Below, in pieces: positions 1 to 5,860 of a DNA stretch of 6,742 nt; the first letter of the stretch is position 1, and each line of letters starts with the position of its first letter. Origin of the DNA: Alphaproteobacteria bacterium (lineage in GTDB: Bacteria; Pseudomonadota; Alphaproteobacteria; Rhizobiales; Beijerinckiaceae). The DNA lies in the NCBI GenBank assembly GCA_009921785.1, contig RFXE01000103.1, positions 1 through 6,742 on the forward strand, in the 5' to 3' direction. Under the pieces are notes generated by a model that saw only the letters and a program-made list of their open reading frames with translations, was not told the DNA's origin and searched no databases. The position numbers and the translations under genes were made by a program.

Positions 1-894
1 AAAGCCGATAGCGCGATGGCGGTGTTGTTAAAAGACGCGATGCAGCCAAATTTGGTGCAGACGCTCGAAAACAATCCAGCCTTTGTGCATGGCGGTCCTT
101 TTGCGAATATCGCTCATGGCTGCAACTCCGTGATTGCGACAACCACCGCTTTGCGTTTGGGCGAGTATGTTGTGACAGAAGCGGGTTTCGGCGCGGATCT
201 TGGCGCCGAAAAATTCTTCGACATCAAATGCCGCAAAGCAGGTTTGAAGCCCGCGGCAGCCGTGATCGTTGCCACCGTGCGCGCGATGAAGATCGCCAAT
301 CTTGGCCGTCATATCGCAAATACGAAGGGCTTTGGTGTTCCGGTTGTTGTCGCGATCAATCATTTCGCGACCGATACGGATGCTGAAATCGCTGCCGTGA
401 AAGAGTATGTGGCGTCACAGGGCGCTGAAGCCATTCTCTGCAAGCACTGGGCGCAAGGCTCGGCAGGCATTGAAGATCTCGCCAAGAAGGTTGTGCAATT
501 GGCCGAGTCGGGCGTTGCCCATTTCGCACCGCTCTATCCGGATGAGATGCCGCTCTTCCAGAAGATCGAAACGATTGCAAAGCGCATTTATCACGCTGAT
601 GAAGTGCTCGCTGATAAATCGATCCGCGATCAGTTGAAGACATGGGAAGCTGCGGGCTACGGCCATCTCCCCGTGTGCATGGCAAAGACGCAATATTCCT
701 TCACAACGGATCCGAATGTGCGCGGGGCACCAACGGGTCATTCGGTACCCGTGCGCGAAGTTCGTCTTTCAGCGGGTGCCGGATTCATTGTGGCGATTTG
801 CGGTGAGATCATGACGATGCCGGGCTTGCCGAAGGTCCCGTCAGCGGAAGTGATCAAGCTGAACGCCAAAGGCGAAGTCGAAGGCTTGTTCTAA
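1..894 (+). CDS. fhs: Formate-tetrahydrofolate ligase, C-terminal 297 residues (5' end outside window)
   Basis: This enzyme (10-formyl-THF synthetase, also FtfL) joins formate to tetrahydrofolate using ATP in the cytoplasm. In methylotrophs it feeds C1 units into assimilation; elsewhere it supplies purine and formyl-Met synthesis. The reading frame is open from base 1, so the ATG at 16 is internal, not the start. Family proteins are about 557 residues, so roughly 260 N-terminal residues, including the P-loop, are missing. Visible family signatures are PNLVQTLENNPAFVHGG, then GPFANIAHGCNS, EAGFGADLGAEKFFDIKCR, VAINHFATD, CKHWAQG, MAKTQYSF, the SAGAGFIVAICGEIMTMPGLP block and the terminal EGLF. 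The stop is TAA at 892-894. The gene converges on the cbb operon, with 35 bases separating the two stop codons. No frameshift or unusual base composition is visible. Identity is very secure; its physiological role here is inferred from the neighbourhood. Confidence 0.97.
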   Translation, partial: KADSAMAVLLKDAMQPNLVQTLENNPAFVHGGPFANIAHGCNSVIATTTALRLGEYVVTEAGFGADLGAEKFFDIKCRKAGLKPAAAVIVATVRAMKIANLGRHIANTKGFGVPVVVAINHFATDTDAEIAAVKEYVASQGAEAILCKHWAQGSAGIEDLAKKVVQLAESGVAHFAPLYPDEMPLFQKIETIAKRIYHADEVLADKSIRDQLKTWEAAGYGHLPVCMAKTQYSFTTDPNVRGAPTGHSVPVREVRLSAGAGFIVAICGEIMTMPGLPKVPSAEVIKLNAKGEVEGLF

Positions 895-911
895 TCGATA
901 AAATAATCCAG

Positions 912-949
912 CCGCGCGCTTTTGGTTGATTAATCACCAAGGCGCGCGG
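912..949. terminator. GC-rich stem-loop between convergent fhs and cbbY, probable bidirectional terminator
   Basis: Bases 912-919 (CCGCGCGC) pair perfectly with 942-949 (GCGCGCGG). Inside this stem, TTGG (922-925) pairs with CCAA (937-940), and TGA (927-929) with TCA (934-936), leaving a TTAA loop with small bulges. On the minus strand the stem is followed after a few bases by the T-rich ATTATTTTAT, which suits termination of the cbb operon. On the plus strand the following T-rich stretch is more distant and interrupted (near 956-965), so intrinsic termination of fhs is less certain. The right arm lies inside the last codons of cbbY. Confidence 0.7.
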
Positions 950-1640
950 TGAGGCTTTCAATTTTCGAAAGCCGATCAATTTTACTTAGATGGTGCGCTT
1001 CCAGCGTTTCAATAATCGCGACCGCGCCCGAAAAATCTTCACCCTCTGAATAGATGCTCGGTGTAACAACAACATCGAGACCCGCGCCGCGTGCAGCAAG
1101 CACACCATTGCGCGTATCTTCGAATGCGATGGCCTCAGATGCCGTAAGCGCGAGGCGCGTTAGCGCGACCTGATACACTTCTGGATCAGGCTTTTTAATT
1201 ACTACATCTTCACCGGTGCAGATCGCCTCAAACCAGTCATGCGGCGCACCACCTAAAGTGACGTGGATCAACGTATCGACATTGGCGCGGCTTGTTGTCG
1301 TTGCAATCGCGAGGCGTAGACCCTGCACTTTCGCTTTGCGGATCAGGGCTTCAACACCCGGACGCAAAGCAATCGCGCCTTGCGCGAGTTTTTCATTATA
1401 AAGCGCCGTCTTGCGTTTATGGAGCGGTAGCGGATCCAGATCCGTTACGCCAATTTCATGTGCATGCGCGAGAATGCGCTCTTTGCCACCGGTGATTTTA
1501 AGAAGCGCACGATAGCGTGGCTGATCCCAATACCAATCGAGTTTGAATTCACGAAAGGTCTCATTGAAGGCGTCGCGATGCAGCTCTTCCGTCTCCGCAA
1601 GCGTGCCATCAACATCAAAGATCAGCGCGCGAAGAGTCAT
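930..1640 (-). CDS. cbbY: CbbY, HAD-family xylulose-1,5-bisphosphate phosphatase
   Basis: CbbY dephosphorylates xylulose-1,5-bisphosphate, a RubisCO misfire product and tight inhibitor, to xylulose-5-phosphate, which returns to the Calvin cycle. The 236-residue protein has the HAD motifs in order: FDVDGT (residues 8-13, nucleophile D9 and acid/base D11), ATTTS (113-117), KKPDP (149-153) and EDTRNG (174-179). The stretch after motif I, AETEELHRDAFNETF, and the cap motif TGGKER (50-55) match the CbbY subfamily and separate it from beta-phosphoglucomutase and phosphoglycolate phosphatase. It is the last gene of the operon, 10 nt after gph. No Shine-Dalgarno sequence is visible; the spacer is AT-rich (ACTATAGATT), so translation may depend on coupling to gph. 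The C-terminus carries a small duplication, LSKIDR followed by LSKIES (residues 218-229). Function is assigned from family knowledge and operon context. Confidence 0.93.
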   Translation of the reverse strand: MTLRALIFDVDGTLAETEELHRDAFNETFREFKLDWYWDQPRYRALLKITGGKERILAHAHEIGVTDLDPLPLHKRKTALYNEKLAQGAIALRPGVEALIRKAKVQGLRLAIATTTSRANVDTLIHVTLGGAPHDWFEAICTGEDVVIKKPDPEVYQVALTRLALTASEAIAFEDTRNGVLAARGAGLDVVVTPSIYSEGEDFSGAVAIIETLEAHHLSKIDRLSKIESLTARLGD

Positions 1641-1650
1641 AATCTATAGT

Positions 1651-2319
1651 CTATTTGAAAAGCTGAAGCGCATCATGAAGATGACCGAGATGATCGATCA
1701 CCAAATCAGCGCCGAGCGTTTCAACGGGTGCCGTTGTATAGCCGCCCCGTACAAGAATGACCGGCATTTTGGCATTACGCGCGGCAGCAACATCAATCGC
1801 TGAGTCGCCAATCATGATGGCGCTCTCGCGTGTGCCGCCCGATTTTTCAAGCGCCGCAAAGAGCATGTCAGGTGCAGGCTTTTTCGGCAGATGATCTTCT
1901 GCGCCTTGCACGGCATGGAAATGCGGCGTGAGGCCAAAATGATTAACAATCTGCTCGGTTAGAAAACCCGGCTTATTCGATACAACCGCGGTGCGATGAC
2001 CTGCCGCGAAAAGTGCGGCAACCGCTTCTTTCGCATGCGGGATCACAAAGGTCTCAACGGTGAGAGCGGAATCATAGAGCTTGTTCATGCGCGCGACGTG
2101 GGCTGCGAGAATAGATGCTTCCGGCACGCCGCCCCGCATGGCGAAGGCTTTTTCAACGAGCCGCGCAACACCTTCGCCGATCAACAATCGCGTTTCATCA
2201 ACCGTCACCGTCGGGCGGTTTGCCTCTTTCAAAACAATATTGAGTGCATTGGCGATATCGGGCGCCGATTCAATCAGCGTTCCGTCAAGATCAAAAAGCA
2301 GAGACTGCATTGTCAGCAT
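1651..2319 (-). CDS. gph: Phosphoglycolate phosphatase (CbbZ type)
   Basis: This HAD hydrolase converts 2-phosphoglycolate, made when RubisCO reacts with oxygen, to glycolate. Motifs from the first ATG: FDLDGT (residues 9-14, catalytic D10 and D12), followed by LIESAPDIANALN, typical of Gph; VSNK (113-116); KKPAPD (146-151); and GDSAID (171-176). The 222-residue length is usual for Gph. Two starts are possible. The ATG at 2319 lies 3 nt after the rpe stop, with no properly spaced ribosome binding site. The ATG at 2310 gives MQSLLFDLDGT, which resembles many Gph N-termini, and has a modest GTGAG 11 nt upstream. The longer form is recorded, but 2310 may be the real start. It lies between rpe and cbbY. 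Substrate preference is inferred from family and context; HAD substrate calls from sequence are never absolute. Confidence 0.92.
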   Translation of the reverse strand: MLTMQSLLFDLDGTLIESAPDIANALNIVLKEANRPTVTVDETRLLIGEGVARLVEKAFAMRGGVPEASILAAHVARMNKLYDSALTVETFVIPHAKEAVAALFAAGHRTAVVSNKPGFLTEQIVNHFGLTPHFHAVQGAEDHLPKKPAPDMLFAALEKSGGTRESAIMIGDSAIDVAAARNAKMPVILVRGGYTTAPVETLGADLVIDHLGHLHDALQLFK

Positions 2320-2322
2320 AAC

Positions 2323-2994
2323 TCACTGGGCTGCGGCGTCGGCCACCGCGCGAATCGCGGTGATGTTTGACGCATACTGCGTCTCGCCGCCTTTGAACAC
2401 CGCCGATCCTGCAACCAAGACATTCGCGCCCGCCGCTGTCAGGAGCGACGCGGTTTCCGGTATCACACCACCATCAATCTCGATGTCGATCTTGCGATTG
2501 CCGATCATCTTTTTGACGCGCGCAACTTTTTCGATAACCGCTGGAATAAAGGCCTGACCGCCAAAGCCTGGATTGACCGTCATCAGCAGCACAAGATCGA
2601 GTCGATCGAGCACATATTCGATGACGCTTTCATGCGTTGACGGATTGAGTGACACACCCGCTTTTTTGCCAAGCGCGCGGATGGTTTGTAGCGAGCGGTC
2701 AAGATGCGGACCCGCTTCCGCATGAACCGTGATGTAATCGCACCCCGCATCGGCAAAGGCCGCGAGATAGGGATCAGCAGGCGCAATCATTAAATGACAA
2801 TCGAAAATTTTATCGGTGCGGTTGCGGATCGCCTTGATCACTGGCGGGCCGAATGTGATGTTCGGCACGAAATGTCCGTCCATCACATCAAGATGAATCC
2901 AGTCCGCACCGGCCTTAACGACTGATTCGACCTCATCGCCGAGTTTCGAAAAATCCGCCGACAGGACGGAGGGGGCGATTATGGTCTTGCTCAT
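2323..2994 (-). CDS. rpe: Ribulose-phosphate 3-epimerase
   Basis: Rpe (CbbE) interconverts xylulose-5-phosphate and ribulose-5-phosphate, supplying the substrate for phosphoribulokinase in RuBP regeneration. The 223-residue protein is a full-length TIM barrel of the family. Visible signatures are IAPSVLSADF (6-15), HLDVMDGHFVPN (34-45, metal ligands H34 and D36), DCHLM (65-69, metal ligand H67), NPGFGGQ (141-147, phosphate binding) and EIDGGV (172-177, catalytic D174). The ATG at 2994 is chosen because GGAAAG (3003-3008) sits 8 nt upstream and MSKTIIAPS fits the family. A GTG immediately before it (2997) would add one residue. The start follows the cbbX stop directly, and its ribosome binding site lies within the last codons of cbbX, which suggests translational coupling. 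Confidence 0.97.
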   Translation of the reverse strand: MSKTIIAPSVLSADFSKLGDEVESVVKAGADWIHLDVMDGHFVPNITFGPPVIKAIRNRTDKIFDCHLMIAPADPYLAAFADAGCDYITVHAEAGPHLDRSLQTIRALGKKAGVSLNPSTHESVIEYVLDRLDLVLLMTVNPGFGGQAFIPAVIEKVARVKKMIGNRKIDIEIDGGVIPETASLLTAAGANVLVAGSAVFKGGETQYASNITAIRAVADAAAQ

Positions 2995-2997
2995 CAC

Positions 2998-3909
2998 TTA
3001 CGCTTTCCGAGGTTCGATACCGCCCGAGAACACGCGGCTTGCCGCAATATCCTCAGCCGTAATGGTCGAGAGGGTTTCAGCATCAAGCGGTCCCGATGCC
3101 GTTGTGAAGAGACGGTTTGCCTGACGAAGCCGCGCGCGGTCAAGCGCATTGCGGATGGAGCGGGCATTCGCGAAATGCGGTTGCTGGCGCCGCGCCTCGA
3201 TATAGGCGGCCATGGTCGCTTTGGCTTCCGGTGCGAAGTGATAATTCTGCCGCTCGAGCATGGTCTCGGAAATCGAAAGCAGCTCTTCATTCGCATAATC
3301 GGGAAAATCAATGTGATGCGCGATGCGTGAGCGGAAGCCGGGATTAGACTGGAAGAACATATCCATCCTGTCGGCATAGCCCGCAAGAATGACAACCAGA
3401 TCTTCGCGATTGTTTTCCATCACTTGCAAAAGAATTTCGATGGCCTCTTGGCCATAGTCGCGCTCATTGTCGGGACGATAAAGATAATAAGCTTCATCGA
3501 TGAAGAGCACGCCGCCCATCGCTCGCTTCAAGACTTCTTTCGTCTTCGGTGCGGTGTGGCCAATATATTGGCCGACCAGATCATCGCGTGTCACCGATAC
3601 AAGATGGCCTTTGCGCACATAGCCCAAGCGATGAAGGATATTCGCCATGCGCAGGGCGAGCGTCGTTTTGCCCGTGCCCGGATTGCCGGTGAAGCTCATA
3701 TGCAAAGTGGGGGGATCGAAGGACAGGCCCATCGTCTTGCGCGCGCGCTCGACAATCAAAAGCGCTGCCACTTCGCGGATGCGTTGCTTAACCGGCTGCA
3801 AGCCGATCAGCTCATGCTCCAATTCATCAAGAATAGCCGCAACGCCCGAGGCTTCATATTCGGCCTTGAGGTCGACATGGGTAATGGCCTGGGGCGCTGC
3901 GTCATTCAT
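2998..3909 (-). CDS. cbbX: CbbX, AAA+ red-type RubisCO activase
   Basis: CbbX is the hexameric AAA+ motor that remodels inhibited red-type RubisCO. It uses ATP, is stimulated by RuBP, and transiently pulls on the RbcL C-terminus to release bound sugar phosphates. The 303-residue protein shows Walker A GNPGTGKTT (75-83), the pore-loop segment QYIGHT (114-119), Walker B VLFIDEA (134-140), and later SNPGFRSRIAHHIDFPDY and NARSIRNALDRARLRQANRLF blocks highly typical of CbbX. The start is placed at the ATG at 3909: it gives MNDAAPQ followed by the conserved VDLKAEYE region and lies 17 nt after the cbbS stop, with a purine-rich GAAGAG (3919-3924) 9 nt upstream. An in-frame TTG at 3945 would add 12 residues and overlap cbbS, and is unlikely. 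Its position directly after cbbLS is the classic red-type order. Confidence 0.97.
   Translation of the reverse strand: MNDAAPQAITHVDLKAEYEASGVAAILDELEHELIGLQPVKQRIREVAALLIVERARKTMGLSFDPPTLHMSFTGNPGTGKTTLALRMANILHRLGYVRKGHLVSVTRDDLVGQYIGHTAPKTKEVLKRAMGGVLFIDEAYYLYRPDNERDYGQEAIEILLQVMENNREDLVVILAGYADRMDMFFQSNPGFRSRIAHHIDFPDYANEELLSISETMLERQNYHFAPEAKATMAAYIEARRQQPHFANARSIRNALDRARLRQANRLFTTASGPLDAETLSTITAEDIAASRVFSGGIEPRKA
3003..3008 (-). promoter_or_regulatory. Ribosome binding site of rpe inside the end of cbbX
   Basis: The minus strand reads GGAAAG, 8 nt before the ATG at 2994. It overlaps the final codons of cbbX and supports 2994 over the adjacent GTG start, implying coupled translation of cbbX and rpe. 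Confidence 0.6.
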
Positions 3910-3926
3910 GATGTGTGACTCTTCTG

Positions 3927-4316
3927 TTATTGCGTCGCTTGCCAAGCGTAAGTCTGCGAACGACCACGCGTATCGGTACGGGTCATCGTAAACTTCGGCT
4001 CGACCTTCGGACGGTTGACGATGAAGGACATGCGCACGGTTTCAAAACCGCGCGTCGAGTCGAAGGCGTTGATACGGATATAGCTTTCCGCATGCGCCTT
4101 GCGGCATTCTTCGAGTTCCATCATCACACCCTTCGGGTCTTGCAGGTCAAACATCGGCAGACCCCACATTTCCCAATAGGTGTTACGCGGATGCGGATCA
4201 TCGGTATATTCAATGCCGATGGCCCAATCATTTCTCAGGCAATATTCGATTTGAGCAGAAATCTGCGCGTCAGTGAGATCGGGCAGAAATGAAAAGCAGC
4301 CTTGGGTAATACGCAT
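3927..4316 (-). CDS. cbbS: RubisCO small subunit, red type (form IC)
   Basis: This is the small subunit that caps the L8 core to form the L8S8 carboxylase. The 129 residues begin MRITQGCFSFLPDLTD, and include the signature DDPHPRNTYWEMWGLPMFDL, then DPKGVMMEL, YIRINAFDSTRGFET and SFIVNRP. The tail after NRP (about 30 residues, ending YAWQATQ) is the C-terminal extension characteristic of red-type small subunits, which forms a beta-hairpin in the central channel and helps assembly. The start is well supported: AAGGA (4325-4329) within GGAAAGGA lies 8 nt upstream of the ATG. The gap to cbbL is 18 nt, so the two subunits are almost certainly made from one mRNA. Nothing appears truncated or missing. 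Confidence 0.98.
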   Translation of the reverse strand: MRITQGCFSFLPDLTDAQISAQIEYCLRNDWAIGIEYTDDPHPRNTYWEMWGLPMFDLQDPKGVMMELEECRKAHAESYIRINAFDSTRGFETVRMSFIVNRPKVEPKFTMTRTDTRGRSQTYAWQATQ

Positions 4317-4324
4317 GATGTGTA

Positions 4325-4333
4325 TCCTTTCCG
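4325..4333 (-). promoter_or_regulatory. Ribosome binding site of cbbS
   Basis: On the minus strand this reads CGGAAAGGA, a strong Shine-Dalgarno match 8 nt before the cbbS ATG and immediately downstream of the cbbL stop codon. It fixes the cbbS start. Confidence 0.75.
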
Positions 4334-4334
4334 A

Positions 4335-5795
4335 TCAGATCACAGCGACTTGCGGCACGAAGTCCGATGTGTCGGTTGATTCATAATTGAAGGTGATGTT
4401 GCCCCAGGTATCGAGCGCAGCTTCAAGCGGCTTGCACCATTTTGCAGCAGCGCGGAGAATTTCCGGGCCTTCATTCTTGATGTCACGACCTTCATTGCGT
4501 GCGAGAACCATCGCTTCGAGCGCAACGCGATTGGCTTGAGCACCAGCTTGAATGCCCATCGGGTGACCGATTGTGCCGCCACCAAATTGCAGCACAACAT
4601 CATCGCCGAAGAGATCCAAGAGCTGATGCATCTGGCCGGCGTGAATGCCGCCCGAGGCCACTGGCATGACTTTGCGCATATCGGCCCAGTCTTGCTCGAA
4701 GAAGATGCCGCGTTGAAGATCGACTTCGTTCTTCAATTCGCGGCAAACATTGTAATAACCCTGCACCGTCATCGGATCGCCTTCGAGCTTGCCGACGGCT
4801 GTGCCCGTATGAAGATGGTCAACACCCGCAAGGCGTAACCACTTCGCAATCACACGGAACGAAACGCCGTGATTTTTCTGGCGTGTGTATGTGCCGTGAC
4901 CAGCACGATGCATGTGCAAGATCATATCATTCTGGCGGCACCATTCGGAGATCGATTGAATGGCGGTGTAGCCGACAATCAAATCGACCATGACGATGAC
5001 CGAGCCGAGTTCTTTCGCGAATTCCGCACGGCGATACATTTCTTCCATCGTGCCGGCGGTGATGTTGAGGTAATGGCCCTTCACTTCACCCGTTTCGGCT
5101 GAGGCCTTGTTCACGGCTTCCATGCAATACAAGAAACGATCACGATAATGCATGAAGGCTTGCGAGTTGATGTTCTCGTCATCCTTCATGAAATCGAGGC
5201 CGCCCTTGAGACCTTCATACACAACGCGGCCGTAATTTTTGCCCGAGAGACCGAGCTTTGGCTTTGTTGTGGCGCCAAGCAAAGGCTTGCCGAATTTATC
5301 AAGACGCTCGCGCTCAACCACGATGCCGGTCGGTGGACCCTTGAAGGTTTTCACATAGGCGACGGGGAAGCGCATATCTTCGAGACGTGCAGCCTTCAAA
5401 GGCTTGAAGGAGAACACGTTGCCGATGATGGACGCTGTGAGATTTGCGATTGAACCTTCTTCGAACAGGATCAAATCATAAGCGACATAGCAGAAATACT
5501 GACCTGGTTGTCCGGGTACCGGATCAACGCGATAGGCCTTTGCGCGATATTGATCGGCAGCAGTCAGACGATCGGTCCACACCACAGTCCATGTTGCGGT
5601 CGAGCTTTCGCCCGCCACAGCGGCAGCGGCTTCAATCGGATCAACACCGTCTTGTGGCGTGATGCGGAAAAGCGCGATGAGATCGGTATCCTTCGGAACA
5701 TAATCGCCGTTCCAATAGCCCATTTGCGCATATTTAAGCACGCCCGCGCGGTAGCGGTCTTTGCCTTTAAGTTCGGCGGAGAGGGGTTGATCCAT
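4335..5795 (-). CDS. cbbL: RubisCO large subunit, red-type form IC
   Basis: This is the catalytic subunit of ribulose-1,5-bisphosphate carboxylase/oxygenase, 486 residues, the normal length for form IC. All expected active-site features are visible: E63 in the AGESSTATW segment, N126 in IIGNVF, K178 and K180 in TTKPKLGLS, the carbamylated K204 with metal ligands D206 and E207 in GLDFMKDDEN, H296, R297 and H300 in HMHRAGH, H329, loop-6 K336 in GTAVGKLEGDP, S381 in ASGGIH, and FGGGTIGHP (404-412). These correspond to spinach E60, N123, K175, K177, K201, D203, E204, H294, R295, H298, H327, K334 and S379. The C-terminus (TSDFVPQVAVI) is the extension on which CbbX acts. The start has a strong AAGAAAGG (5803-5810) ribosome binding site 7 nt upstream. 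It follows cbbP by 65 nt, the largest gap in the operon. Confidence 0.99.
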   Translation of the reverse strand: MDQPLSAELKGKDRYRAGVLKYAQMGYWNGDYVPKDTDLIALFRITPQDGVDPIEAAAAVAGESSTATWTVVWTDRLTAADQYRAKAYRVDPVPGQPGQYFCYVAYDLILFEEGSIANLTASIIGNVFSFKPLKAARLEDMRFPVAYVKTFKGPPTGIVVERERLDKFGKPLLGATTKPKLGLSGKNYGRVVYEGLKGGLDFMKDDENINSQAFMHYRDRFLYCMEAVNKASAETGEVKGHYLNITAGTMEEMYRRAEFAKELGSVIVMVDLIVGYTAIQSISEWCRQNDMILHMHRAGHGTYTRQKNHGVSFRVIAKWLRLAGVDHLHTGTAVGKLEGDPMTVQGYYNVCRELKNEVDLQRGIFFEQDWADMRKVMPVASGGIHAGQMHQLLDLFGDDVVLQFGGGTIGHPMGIQAGAQANRVALEAMVLARNEGRDIKNEGPEILRAAAKWCKPLEAALDTWGNITFNYESTDTSDFVPQVAVI

Positions 5796-5860
5796 GATGA
5801 AACCTTTCTTTCAAAAAGCAGGAAAAAGGATGAAACAGTTTGCAGTCAGCGAAGACGAAC
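5796..5860 (-). other. cbbP-cbbL intergenic leader (65 nt)
   Basis: This is the longest gap in the operon. It is made of pyrimidine-rich then purine-rich runs on the coding strand (TCCTTTTTCC, then TTTTTGAAAGAAAGG). The octamer GTTTCATC occurs twice (5829-5836 and 5796-5803), the second copy running into the cbbL start codon. No convincing terminator or CbbR-type operator is visible. It could hold an mRNA processing site that raises cbbLS expression relative to cbbP, but nothing here proves that. Confidence 0.4.
5803..5810 (-). promoter_or_regulatory. Ribosome binding site of cbbL
   Basis: The minus strand reads AAGAAAGG, 7 nt before the cbbL ATG. It lies in a purine-rich stretch that can be drawn either in the loop of a small hairpin (5798-5813) or paired with upstream CCTTTTT (5823-5829). 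Neither fold is proven. Confidence 0.7.

Noticed and set aside
1651..2319. gph and cbbY as a recent duplication of each other
   Set aside because: Both are HAD phosphatases, but their cap regions, post-motif-I sequences and motif IV differ strongly, so they are distinct old subfamilies.
2081..2557. Open frame of 158 codons on the plus strand opposite gph and rpe
   Set aside because: It lies antisense to conserved coding sequence, shows no motif or ribosome binding site, and is expected by chance opposite GC-biased codons.
3910..3945. Longer cbbX start at the TTG at 3945
   Set aside because: It would overlap the end of cbbS and add 12 residues ahead of the usual CbbX N-terminus; the ATG at 3909 fits family length and spacing better.
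5796..5860. CbbR operator or second promoter between cbbP and cbbL
   Set aside because: I looked for paired T-N11-A type half-sites and for -35/-10 boxes and saw nothing convincing; the operon promoter is expected upstream of the window.
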